Assembly (NCBI RefSeq): GCF_009695775.1
Contig: NZ_VUNG01000007.1
Coordinates: forward strand, 1 to 64,000
From: Hallella mizrahii
Lineage (GTDB): Bacteria; Bacteroidota; Bacteroidia; Bacteroidales; Bacteroidaceae
Direction of reading: 5' to 3'
Length of the DNA: 64,000 bases
Within the stretch, counting starts at the first letter, position 1. Each line of letters begins with the position of its first letter. The notes under the pieces are model-generated. The model ran no database searches. It was not told the origin of the DNA and saw only the letters and a program-made list of their open reading frames with translations. Below are positions 34,907-44,102 of this stretch, one piece after another. The position numbers were made by a program, and so were the translations under genes.

Positions 34907-37633
34907 ATGACGCAATACCTAACGACATCTATGAGAAATACTCGCTGTGCTTCACACTGTTTGCTGAAGTCTTTTCTTCGACAGAGGAAGGCGACAGCCT
35001 TGCTGCGTATGTTGCTGCTCTTCGCTTTCACCTTGTCTGTGCCCCTCAGTCTCCATGCTCGGCAAGACATCATCGACATCAGTGGAACGTGGATGGTGAA
35101 GCTTGCTGACGGACGTAGCGTGGCGGTCAGGCTTCCCGGTACGACAGATACCAACCGTCTCGGCGACGCACCTGACGACACCACCGAGACTACGCACCTG
35201 ACAAGAGCTTACAGCTACAAGGGTGCGGCAGCATACAGTCGCTATATCGACGTGCCGAAGACGTGGAAGCACCGTCGCCTCACGCTGTTCTTGGAGCGCA
35301 CCAAGCCGACGTGGATCTACCTCGACGGCCTGCTTCTCGACTCGTGCAACGACATCTCCACGCCACAGCGCTATGTGCTGCCCCGACGGGTGAAGGCGGG
35401 ACGCCATCTGCTGACCATCGTGGTGGACAACAGCCGGGGCGTGCCGTCGCAGCTGTATGCATCTTCCCACGCCTATACCGAAGACACACAGACCAATTGG
35501 AACGGCATCATCGGCAGGATGGAGCTTTGGGCCGATGATATGCGTCAGGAAGAGAATGGAGTGGGGCAGGGCAGTAGGGCAGAGGCCACATACGGGCGTA
35601 CGGCATCAGCGAGTGTCCGTCCCCGGCTGACAACCGACGGACATCATTTCTACGACCATGGCAAGATGGTGTTTCTGCGCGGCAAGCACGACGCCTGCGT
35701 ATGGCCGCAGACGGGACATGTGCCGATGGACACGGCGTCGTGGTTCGCCTATCTGCGTCTGCTCACCGCCTACGGCATCAACCACGTGCGCTTCCACTCC
35801 TGGTGTCCGCCTGAGGCTGCTTTTGTCGCTGCTGACAGTCTGCATGTCTATCTGCAGCTCGAGTTGCCGTTCTGGGGCGACTTCAATGAGAAAGACTCGC
35901 TTCTGATGACGTTTCTGCACAAAGAGGGCATAAACATTCTGAAGGAATATGGTCGTCATCCGTCGTTCGTCATGATGGCCTTGGGCAACGAGCTGTGGGG
36001 CTCTGTGACGGCGATGCGTCGCTTTGTCGACGACTTCCGGCGGGTGGCACCACAGATTCTTTTCACCTTCGGCTCTAACTATTATTTGGGTTACAAGGGC
36101 ATTCAGCCTGGCATGGACTATGTCACCACCTGCCGTCTCGGCGGTGAGGCATGGGGCACATACGGCACGCATACGCGAGGCTCGTTCAGCTTTGCTGATG
36201 CTGCTGACGGTGGACTACTCAACCACCGGCGGCCAAATACCTCGATGAACTTTGACGCGGCTTGTGACACGGCCTCTGTTCCCGTCATCAGCCATGAGAC
36301 GGGACAGTTTCAGTCTTACCCCGATTTCGACCGTGAGATACCAGAGTACTGTGGTGTGTTGCGGCCTTACAACATGCGTGTGTTCCGTCAGCGGCTTGCC
36401 CGTGCCGGCATGCTCGACCAGATGGCAGCGTTTCACCGGGCCAGCGGAGCATGGGCAGTGGAACTCTATAAGGCCGACATAGAGATGGATCTGCGCACGC
36501 GCAATATGGCAGGCTTTCAGTTGCTCGACCTCCAGGACTATCCCGGTCAGGGCAGTGCCTACGTGGGTGTGCTCGATGCCAACCTGCACGACAAGGGTCT
36601 GGTCACCCCCGGGCGATGGCGGCAGTGGTGTGCCCCTGTCGTGCCTCTGCTTGTCGCCGACAGTCTGTGTTGGGAAGAGGGTGACACGCTGAGGTTGGAC
36701 GTAGAGGTCGCCAACTATTCGGGGCAGAAATTAGTGGGGAAGACCTTGCGATGGACGTTGGAGGCTCTTGATCCCCAGGCCGCCGCCGCTCAGCCCATCG
36801 GCATGGAAGGCTCGCTGACACTGCCCGACGATGAAGGTCTGATCCGTGTGGGGACACTGCCACGGACGAGTGTGGCAGAGGTGCTGCGACGTGTCCGTGC
36901 GGCGATAGGAGAGGGCTGGCAGCGTACGAGTCTGCAGCTGTCTTTGGCTATTAAGGGTACAGACTATCGCAACAGCTACCAGCTTTGGTGCTATCCTAAT
37001 GATGATTTAGAGCAAGCGAAAAAGGGTATTCTCATCACCCGGCAGATGAATGACGCCATGGTCAAGCGCTTGCAGCAGGGAGCGCGCGTGCTGTGGATGC
37101 CCGACACCACAGCACTGAAGAATACCGTAGGGCCGCTCTTCATCACCGACTATTGGAACTATCGTATGTTCAAGACGATTTGTGAGAACAATCATAAGCC
37201 AGTTTCGCCGGGCACACTGGGCATCCTCACCGATCCCAGCCATCCGCTCTTCAACAGCTTTGCCACCGAGAGCCATACCAACTGGCAGTGGTTCCCGGTC
37301 ATCAAGGATTCGCGGCCGCTGATTCTCGATAACCTGCCGACCGCTTACCGCCCCATGGTGCAGGTCATCGACAACATTGAGCGTAACCATCGTCTTGGTC
37401 TGGTCTGTGAGTTCCGTGTGGGTCGTGGCTCTTTGCTGGTGTGCATGAGCGACCTCGAGCAAGCCGCCGCTCATCCCGAGGGCCGTGCCTTCTATCTGTC
37501 GCTGCTTCGCTATATGCATTCCCCGGCATTCTCGCCAGCCGCCTCCTTCTCATGGAGCGAGCTGCACAGCCTGCTGACGGGCAACGTCAAAGAGGGAAGG
37601 CTCAACCAGCTGTTCAACACCACGCAGTACTAA
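34907..37633 (+). CDS. Secreted GH2-like glycoside hydrolase (908 aa)
   Basis: Probable retaining exo-glycosidase of the GH2 group. A hydrophobic signal (about residues 35-50) precedes ISGTWMVKL, the first strand of a GH2 sugar-binding domain, followed by an Ig-like middle and a TIM barrel from about residue 240. The acid/base lies in ALGNELWG (Glu362, the GH2 NE pair) and the nucleophile is likely Glu464 in SHETGQ. A long C-terminal region (from about 590) has beta-sandwich and GATase-like features (LGILTDPSHPLF). If translation starts at residue 1, the signal carries a long basic N-region; MLLLFAFTL may be the true start. Stands alone between repeats and pilus locus B. Substrate not predictable. 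Confidence 0.75.
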   Translation: MTQYLTTSMRNTRCASHCLLKSFLRQRKATALLRMLLLFAFTLSVPLSLHARQDIIDISGTWMVKLADGRSVAVRLPGTTDTNRLGDAPDDTTETTHLTRAYSYKGAAAYSRYIDVPKTWKHRRLTLFLERTKPTWIYLDGLLLDSCNDISTPQRYVLPRRVKAGRHLLTIVVDNSRGVPSQLYASSHAYTEDTQTNWNGIIGRMELWADDMRQEENGVGQGSRAEATYGRTASASVRPRLTTDGHHFYDHGKMVFLRGKHDACVWPQTGHVPMDTASWFAYLRLLTAYGINHVRFHSWCPPEAAFVAADSLHVYLQLELPFWGDFNEKDSLLMTFLHKEGINILKEYGRHPSFVMMALGNELWGSVTAMRRFVDDFRRVAPQILFTFGSNYYLGYKGIQPGMDYVTTCRLGGEAWGTYGTHTRGSFSFADAADGGLLNHRRPNTSMNFDAACDTASVPVISHETGQFQSYPDFDREIPEYCGVLRPYNMRVFRQRLARAGMLDQMAAFHRASGAWAVELYKADIEMDLRTRNMAGFQLLDLQDYPGQGSAYVGVLDANLHDKGLVTPGRWRQWCAPVVPLLVADSLCWEEGDTLRLDVEVANYSGQKLVGKTLRWTLEALDPQAAAAQPIGMEGSLTLPDDEGLIRVGTLPRTSVAEVLRRVRAAIGEGWQRTSLQLSLAIKGTDYRNSYQLWCYPNDDLEQAKKGILITRQMNDAMVKRLQQGARVLWMPDTTALKNTVGPLFITDYWNYRMFKTICENNHKPVSPGTLGILTDPSHPLFNSFATESHTNWQWFPVIKDSRPLILDNLPTAYRPMVQVIDNIERNHRLGLVCEFRVGRGSLLVCMSDLEQAAAHPEGRAFYLSLLRYMHSPAFSPAASFSWSELHSLLTGNVKEGRLNQLFNTTQY

Positions 37634-37666
37634 GCTCTTGGATCCTTATTAAGCCAGAGCATACAG

Positions 37667-39364
37667 TTATTTGTATGTGAAGGTAACCTCCACGGGCTCA
37701 CCTTGATGATAATAAGGCGCCTTGAAATAGAAGTGACCGGTAGCGTTGGCACTGTTGTCGCGTACATTCTGCATTGTGATCGTGTGCGTGCCGGTTGTGT
37801 AGGCTTTATAGACAAACCAGCAGTTCCAGTCTTCTCCTCCACTGATCTCTGTTGTGGAGCCCACCTCCACGCCACAGTCCTTAGGGTTGATGTCGTTGGA
37901 GGCAATGCGCAGCTCCACGGGCAGCAGTTCCACGGGATAGTTGTCAGGAACGGTGAAGGTCAGTGTCGCCGTGGCGATGTCTTGTGAGTTCATTGTCGTT
38001 GGGAAGTGGTAGGTATATCCAAACTCCTTGATGCTGTAGATGTTGATTTTCCGGCTCATGCCGTGCTTTTTGTCGATCAGTCGCAGAGCAGCTTCCTTGA
38101 GGTTGTTGGTGATGGCGGCGAGGGCGAAGGATACCTTTCCCTCTCCTGTGGAGCTGTTGTATGTCAGTGAAGGCTGCGTGTCGGGCGAAACCGCTTCGTT
38201 TTTGAGCCACGTCACGTAGAAGTCAGAGGGCGACAGGTCTGAGCCGACAGATCCGTTGAGGTTATAGGAGAAGAGGATCTCTGCCCTCGATCCCGACTGC
38301 ACGACGACGGACGTGCCCTGTTTGATGGCGAGCGTATAGGTGCCGTTGGTGATCTCCGGGACGATGTCTGCCACGGCAATCCACGGGTTGTTGGCCGCCG
38401 TACCGGATACGGCCCCCTCGAAGGAGTCGTAGCCGAGGGACTCTTCGAGTTTGCTGATGAGTATGTGGTATTCGTGGTTGCGCTTGATGAGGTATGGCTC
38501 GTGGTCGTCGTTTTCCAGCAACACCTGGTGATATCGCACCGTGCCGTCGTTGTATGTCACCTTGAGGATGGCCTTTACCGGATTGTCGCTGCTGTTTTTC
38601 GATTCAAAGGTGTATGCCACGTCTGCCAAGTCTTCCTCGGTGCCATTGATGGTCTGTGTCGCCGTAGGCAGGGTGATGGCCGCGGCCTGCCAGTTTTTTG
38701 TGATTTGTGGAAAGGCGAGCGTCTCCCGGTCAAAGGGAGCCATGGAGCCCACACCCTCGCCGTTGACCACGGTGAGCAGGATGTTGCTGATGTGGGCGTC
38801 ATCGTCGGCTGCGACCGTGATCTTGGCGCGGTCGCGGAGCATATAGACGACATTGGCCGGGCTGTCGGTCATAAAAGACTTTAAGGCTTCCGGCGATTCT
38901 TTCTTGACATATCCCCAGTATACCACCTTTTGGTTTTTTTCGGCGTTGCTGACCATGGCGGTCATCAGCGTGTTTTCGTGCATACCGATCCACGACGCCT
39001 GGTAGTCAATGCCACTGTTGGCAAGGAAGTGGATGCGTGCCGTGGCGTTGGGAACAAGTGCCGAGAGTCGATATTGTCGTGTGTCGCCGGAGGTGTTGGC
39101 CTCGTTGGATATTTCCTCACCGAGTCCGAGGTAGAAGCCGTCGCTGTCGAAGCAGAGTATTTCCAACGTGTTGTCGTCGATGCCCTCAACTCCTTTCACG
39201 GCGGCGCGTGTCTCAAGAGCATAGTCGGGCACAGCGACGGTGAATGTCATCTTCGTCGTGTTGGACTCTGGTCTTGTTGTCGTGTCGTCGGCGATTCTGT
39301 CGGCCGTGCAGGCCGTGAGCAGTACGAGGACGAGGAGTCCTGTGAGTCTTATGAGTTGCTTCAT
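37667..39364 (-). CDS. Pilus tip-type lipoprotein, last gene of locus B (565 aa)
   Basis: Lipobox LTAC (Cys19) and Thr-Arg-Ala cleavage site at Arg53. After it comes a fimbrillin-like opening (TLEILCFDSDGFYLG) with repeated Ig-type strands; the C-terminal part has further beta-sandwich domains ending VEVTFTYK. Large multi-domain lipoproteins at the 3' end of Mfa operons are usually tip adhesins. It follows the 659-aa gene by 21 bp. The DUF4906-like nature is a guess from architecture. Confidence 0.65.
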   Translation of the reverse strand: MKQLIRLTGLLVLVLLTACTADRIADDTTTRPESNTTKMTFTVAVPDYALETRAAVKGVEGIDDNTLEILCFDSDGFYLGLGEEISNEANTSGDTRQYRLSALVPNATARIHFLANSGIDYQASWIGMHENTLMTAMVSNAEKNQKVVYWGYVKKESPEALKSFMTDSPANVVYMLRDRAKITVAADDDAHISNILLTVVNGEGVGSMAPFDRETLAFPQITKNWQAAAITLPTATQTINGTEEDLADVAYTFESKNSSDNPVKAILKVTYNDGTVRYHQVLLENDDHEPYLIKRNHEYHILISKLEESLGYDSFEGAVSGTAANNPWIAVADIVPEITNGTYTLAIKQGTSVVVQSGSRAEILFSYNLNGSVGSDLSPSDFYVTWLKNEAVSPDTQPSLTYNSSTGEGKVSFALAAITNNLKEAALRLIDKKHGMSRKINIYSIKEFGYTYHFPTTMNSQDIATATLTFTVPDNYPVELLPVELRIASNDINPKDCGVEVGSTTEISGGEDWNCWFVYKAYTTGTHTITMQNVRDNSANATGHFYFKAPYYHQGEPVEVTFTYK

Positions 39365-39385
39365 CTTCGTTGGTTTTTTGCGTGG

Positions 39386-41365
39386 TTAATCTTTCTGCTG
39401 TTCCAGTCTCTCAATCTCGGCGGGTGTCAGGTCGCGGACGCATCGTACAAAATTTCCATTGTTGTCACCGCTGATGCCTGTTGCCTGTCTCTCCTTGCTC
39501 AGCGTACGGTAGTGGCTGCCGGCAAGCACTACATCGATGGGTGAGTTGCTGTCGCCTTGGTAGTCGATGATGATGTTCACCTCTTTGTTGGTGGGCAGTC
39601 GCCATCCGTCGTAGACGGTGCCGTCGGTGCCGACTTCGCGGTAGGTCTCGCAATGCTTGAGGGCTTTGGTGGCATCGAACCCTGAAGAATTCACTGCTCC
39701 GAGCTGCGAGGCGATCATGAAGGCGGGCGAGACGACCTGGTCCTGGGAAGAGCCGTCGGAGGCAAGCTTTGGATGACCGATGCTGTACTTGCCGTTGGTG
39801 CTTTTCACCTGGATGACATACATGCGGTTGTTTGTAAGGCCGTTGACATCGTCTCCATTGTCATATCCGCCTAAATAACGTACATAACCGTCAGCATAAT
39901 ATTTTGCGTAATATCCATAGTTGTTGGTCCAGCCAATCCGATAGTCACGGTAAGTCTTCCCCCTTTGGTTGTTGGGTGTGATCCAGCCGTTTGTGCTTCT
40001 CGACGAGTACCATCCCGTGATATTCTGTGCAAACTCCAAGGGATATTGTTTGATGGTCAGCGTCTTGCTGAGGTTGCCGCTCTTGATGGTGAACTTGATA
40101 AACTTCACTGTCAGGTTGTCAGGCACTCGTGAGTTGATGGCTATTTTTCCGTCTTTGTTTCCCGCGACGCCGGAGATGGTGGGATACTGTGCGCTGTAGC
40201 TGGGAATGTTGATTTTATTGCCGTTCTTGTCGTAGTAGTACACCGCGTCGATCGTGTAGGAGCAGTAGTCCGAGGCAAAGAACTGTATGGAGTTGTCCAT
40301 GCTGATGTTGTGCATGACCAGGAAGTCCTCGGTGACCATGAGGTAGTGCTGCTTGTCAGCGTTGATGTTTGTCGTGTGCACTGTCCATGGCAATATGGCG
40401 TATGTGGCTTGCAGTGGAGTCTCATTGGTGAGTTCCGTGCTGCTGCCGAGCGTGGCGATGGTGACGTTGGCCTCATAGAGATGGTTGCGCTTGATCTCTG
40501 TGACAGACTTTCCGACGAGAGGGATGCGATAGTAGTAGATTGTGGTAGTGGCATCCTTGGTCAGTGGCAGGCGCAGTAGGATCATGGGAGCGTAGTTGTG
40601 TCCGTCCCATGTCTGTGCGTAGCTGTAGGTGTTGATGCGGTATTGGTTTGTGACAGTCTTTGTCACGATGCTGTTGTAGGGTCGGGTGCTGACGTCAGCG
40701 GTGGTTTCGTCGTCGGTGGGTTTGAAGACGTGCGTGTTGGTATTGAAGTTGTCCACGCGCCATGATGGAGTGCCGATCTCATATCCTGGTAAGTCCACGT
40801 TCAGGTTGACGACCAATTTTGCGGCGGCCCTTTCAAGCTGCACGTCGATGGTCTGGTCAGCCCGTGTGGTGACGGTGTAGTCTGTCGAGCCGCTCATGAG
40901 GAACGTCTTACCGTTGTTTTCCGTGGTGTCGTAGGGCTTGTAGATGTCCACGTCCTGCTGCTCGAGTGCGCCGAGTGCCTTTTCGTCGATGCCCGTTGCG
41001 GGTTGCTGCGTGGCGTTAGCGATGGCATATACCTTGAGGCGACTTCCTTCCGGCATGATGCTTTTCCAGTCTCCGGTGACGAGCAGGTTGGCTTGTCCGG
41101 TCTGCACGCCCGTGAGTCTTTTTTGCATCACACCGTTGTTGGTGTTGTAGATGATCACGTCGAGGTGTTCGATAGCCGTTTCGTTCAGGCTCTCATCGGA
41201 AGCAGTAGACGCCCGTGTCACCGCAGCGGCATTCTCTATCTGTGGACTGAGACGCAAAGCCTCGCCGGAGGATGCGGGCATGTCGTCGGCTGCGCATCCG
41301 CCTAACAGTGCGGCGAGCGCCATTGTGCCGACGGTATGGAGGAGATGTTTGTCAAACGTTGCCAT
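39386..41365 (-). CDS. Pilus tip-type lipoprotein with C-terminal FISUMP-like domain (659 aa)
   Basis: Lipobox LGGC (Cys24), Thr-Arg-Ala at Arg51. The first half is fimbrillin-like (HLDVIIYNT, KVYAIANAT, LERAAAKLVVNL, typical of Mfa-like N-terminal domains). The last about 170 residues contain GWRLPTNKEVN and end NFVRCVRD, the hallmark of FISUMP (Fibrobacter paralogous) domains, found on surface proteins. The fusion suggests a tip adhesin with an appended C-type-lectin-like module. In operon, 26 bp after the 548-aa gene. Confidence 0.7.
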   Translation of the reverse strand: MATFDKHLLHTVGTMALAALLGGCAADDMPASSGEALRLSPQIENAAAVTRASTASDESLNETAIEHLDVIIYNTNNGVMQKRLTGVQTGQANLLVTGDWKSIMPEGSRLKVYAIANATQQPATGIDEKALGALEQQDVDIYKPYDTTENNGKTFLMSGSTDYTVTTRADQTIDVQLERAAAKLVVNLNVDLPGYEIGTPSWRVDNFNTNTHVFKPTDDETTADVSTRPYNSIVTKTVTNQYRINTYSYAQTWDGHNYAPMILLRLPLTKDATTTIYYYRIPLVGKSVTEIKRNHLYEANVTIATLGSSTELTNETPLQATYAILPWTVHTTNINADKQHYLMVTEDFLVMHNISMDNSIQFFASDYCSYTIDAVYYYDKNGNKINIPSYSAQYPTISGVAGNKDGKIAINSRVPDNLTVKFIKFTIKSGNLSKTLTIKQYPLEFAQNITGWYSSRSTNGWITPNNQRGKTYRDYRIGWTNNYGYYAKYYADGYVRYLGGYDNGDDVNGLTNNRMYVIQVKSTNGKYSIGHPKLASDGSSQDQVVSPAFMIASQLGAVNSSGFDATKALKHCETYREVGTDGTVYDGWRLPTNKEVNIIIDYQGDSNSPIDVVLAGSHYRTLSKERQATGISGDNNGNFVRCVRDLTPAEIERLEQQKD

Positions 41366-41391
41366 AGTGGTTGTGGTTTTTTATCGGGTTG

Positions 41392-43038
41392 TTACTTTTC
41401 CTTTAGCTTCTGATAGTCGTCGGGAGTGACCTGACGGAAGTCGATCTCATAGGGTGTACCTTCCAGTTTGCCGTCGCCCTCATTGATGACAGCCTTGATG
41501 TTTCCCAATTCCGGAATGACGAGAAACACTTTTGCATCGCGGTTGTGCGGGTTCACCATGTCGATGGGTTGCCGTGCGACGAGTTGGAAAGCGAAGGATG
41601 CCGTAGTGCCGTTGCCTGTGATTTTTTCCGAGACGGTGCCGTCTTTGTAGAAGGCAAACGCCGGGTTGTCGGTCTGTATCGTCCATTCCAGTCCGCTGGT
41701 CATGAGTTTTTCCACGGTGATGACCGGTGACATGCTTGGCGCACCGTTGGCCTGATAGGCGATAGCCACCGCTGGTTTGCCGTTTTCTTCAGAGAGTTTG
41801 TAGGCTCCGCGTGAGATTTTCACCTCAATGCGGTTGCTGTAATCGACCGAGGAACCGTCGTACCAGTCCATGACGACGGGTTTGACGTGCAGGTTGCCGC
41901 CCTCAAGGAAGTAGGCATAGACGAGGAGCTCGTGGTTGCGTGCTGCTGCGGTCTTGTCGGCGGGAATGGTGAAGGGCACGCCGCGCTCACGCGAGTCAGC
42001 GTCGATCTTGTAGTAGATCATGCCGGTGAGAGCTTTGTCGGTTTCGCGCAGGTAGACTCTGTCTTGCGAGTAGAGTCCCGCGGTTTGCAGCCGGGCAATG
42101 TAGTGCATGGCGTCTTCGTCGTCACCGCGTTCCAGGTCGGTGGGGTCGTCGACTTCGGGGATTTGTGCGTTGTCGATAGCTCCGAGGGTGATCGTGGCAT
42201 CAAGGCGTCTGGTTTCCGAGGTGTATCCTGTGGCAACAAGTCCTGTGGTCTTTGTCTGTGCGTAGGGCGTGGCGTCGGGGAAGACATAGCTATAGTCCGG
42301 CAGCAGTTGTCTGTCGATGACGATGCGTGTGATGTGTGCGCGCTCTGTACCAGCGTTGGCTTTGCGAGCCACAAAGAAGTGGAGTTTTGACACTGCCCGG
42401 ACCAAAGCCACCTCAATGCCTTTGGCGGCTGCCTCGGTCGGAGAAGTAGAGATATGATCATCCAGGTGGATGCTTGTCACAGCCCGCGAGAGCGGCAGTC
42501 CCGATGACGGAATCTCGGTGGCCTGCGGTTTTCCGTCGTCGGTGATGGCGAATCGCTGTCTGATCTGTGCGTTTTGCAGTTCGGCGCGTGTGAGGCTCAT
42601 GTTTGAGCCGTCGGCAGCTTTGAGCGTTTCCAGGCTTTCGGAATTAGCGAGGATGAATAGGTCCAGTCCGTTGTAGCTCATTCCCGCCACTTTTGGCGGC
42701 AGTGTCATGCTCAGCGTGTGCTGTGTGGTTTCTCCGCTGACGGTCTCTTCCTTGTATCCGATGGGCAAGTCAGCGGCCCCGTTACCGGCACGGAAAGCCC
42801 AGACGCGCAGGCTGTGGATGTAGCTTTCCGCGGTGGGGCTGGCCTCGCTGTTGTTGTCCACGGCCCTTGTCACGGTGGGTTCCTGGGTGTAGAAGTTGAG
42901 GTGGAGATAGGTGCTGTTTTCGCCCTCCGTGTCGGTCAGGACATCATCGTTGATGCACGACGCGGCGGCGATGGCCACGAGGGTCAGGGCAAACGCCCTG
43001 ACGGTGTGGCGGAAAAGTTTTCGCGTGTTGTACTTCAT
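41392..43038 (-). CDS. Minor fimbrial lipoprotein (548 aa)
   Basis: Lipobox AASC (Cys28), Thr-Arg-Ala at Arg58. Fimbrillin-like N-domain (SLRVWAFRAGNG, LFILANSESL) followed by a beta-rich C-domain ending FRQVTPDDYQKLKEK. Position right after the Mfa2 anchor corresponds to accessory subunits Mfa3/Mfa4 in Porphyromonas, though size and order only hint at equivalence. 16-bp gap from the anchor gene. Confidence 0.65.
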   Translation of the reverse strand: MKYNTRKLFRHTVRAFALTLVAIAAASCINDDVLTDTEGENSTYLHLNFYTQEPTVTRAVDNNSEASPTAESYIHSLRVWAFRAGNGAADLPIGYKEETVSGETTQHTLSMTLPPKVAGMSYNGLDLFILANSESLETLKAADGSNMSLTRAELQNAQIRQRFAITDDGKPQATEIPSSGLPLSRAVTSIHLDDHISTSPTEAAAKGIEVALVRAVSKLHFFVARKANAGTERAHITRIVIDRQLLPDYSYVFPDATPYAQTKTTGLVATGYTSETRRLDATITLGAIDNAQIPEVDDPTDLERGDDEDAMHYIARLQTAGLYSQDRVYLRETDKALTGMIYYKIDADSRERGVPFTIPADKTAAARNHELLVYAYFLEGGNLHVKPVVMDWYDGSSVDYSNRIEVKISRGAYKLSEENGKPAVAIAYQANGAPSMSPVITVEKLMTSGLEWTIQTDNPAFAFYKDGTVSEKITGNGTTASFAFQLVARQPIDMVNPHNRDAKVFLVIPELGNIKAVINEGDGKLEGTPYEIDFRQVTPDDYQKLKEK

Positions 43039-43054
43039 GGTGTGTCCTCCTTAT

Positions 43055-44080
43055 TTATTTTAGTCCGACTTCTTGCAGGTTGACGACCCAGTCGTTGATC
43101 TTGACCTTGGCCGAGAGATAGAAATCTGTTGACGGGTTGGCGACGTAGAACGTCAGGAAGTAGTTGTCCTGTCGGTCGAGATATTCCTGATCACCCCATT
43201 GCAGGTTTCTCAGCGATCCGTTGTACAGAGCCATGAGCCATGGCAGCGAGTGGTTGAAGAGTTCCCGTCCGGTGCGTTTGTCGGTGATGATGATGCGCTG
43301 TTCGGGATGATTCTCAAAGAGGCGCGAAGACTTCAGGTCGTAGACCAGTGCCTTGTCGACCGGTTGTCCGTTGACGTTGGCCTCGTTGCTTTCGTTGGTG
43401 ATGAGTGTAGACCGGTAGGGCGTGTAGATGATGTTGCCGGTACCGACGCTCTTGCCATTGATGTCGAGGGTGTTGGCGATGCCAGTAATACGCACGTCGA
43501 AGTTTTCGACATCGAAGCCGTCCATGTTGCTGGAGTATGGGATGAGGACGACACGGTATCGGTTGGTCCATTTTTTCAGACAGATCGTGTCGGTGATGCT
43601 GCGTCCGTTGTATTCCACCGTGGTGTGTCCGCTGAAGAGAGGTGTAAACTCGTAGTCGTTGACAGGGGCGTTGATCGAGGCGTTGAGGTCGTCGACGCCT
43701 GAGGCAGAACGTGTGAGCTGAGAGAACAGGAACTCCTTATCGGTGTTGGTGATCTCGCTCTCCTGCTTGCCGCGTGCCATGCAGGCGAAGGTATACTTAC
43801 CAGGCTCCAGCCCAGTGAAGTCCATGGTGTAGTCGGCGGCGAACTGCTCCGCCGACTGACACTGCTTCATGAGATATTTCCCGTTGCCATCGAACACGTA
43901 CACGTTGACATTTCTTACCCTTGTCGAGAAGGCATCGGCATCCTTCAGGTTATAGGTATAGTTAAACTGGATCGACACCTTGCTTGCCGGGCAGTCGTCC
44001 ATGTCGTCCTTGACGCATGATGACAGTGAGAGCAGCGCCATGGCTGCGCAGAGAAATGTTTTGTGCCAGTCGATGTACAT
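43055..44080 (-). CDS. FimB/Mfa2-family pilus anchor lipoprotein (341 aa)
   Basis: Lipobox LSSC (Cys22) then VKDDMDDCP, the characteristic Cys-acidic-Cys opening of the family. YNLKDADAF, VNVYVFDGNGKYL and GLEPGKYTFACMARG are strongly family-like. Length (341) fits Mfa2. It has no Thr-Arg-Ala site in the usual position, as expected for the anchor that keeps its lipid. Terminates pilus growth at the outer membrane. 22 bp downstream of the shaft gene. Confidence 0.85.
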   Translation of the reverse strand: MYIDWHKTFLCAAMALLSLSSCVKDDMDDCPASKVSIQFNYTYNLKDADAFSTRVRNVNVYVFDGNGKYLMKQCQSAEQFAADYTMDFTGLEPGKYTFACMARGKQESEITNTDKEFLFSQLTRSASGVDDLNASINAPVNDYEFTPLFSGHTTVEYNGRSITDTICLKKWTNRYRVVLIPYSSNMDGFDVENFDVRITGIANTLDINGKSVGTGNIIYTPYRSTLITNESNEANVNGQPVDKALVYDLKSSRLFENHPEQRIIITDKRTGRELFNHSLPWLMALYNGSLRNLQWGDQEYLDRQDNYFLTFYVANPSTDFYLSAKVKINDWVVNLQEVGLK

Positions 44081-44102
44081 AACAGTTGGTATTTAAGGTT
44101 TC

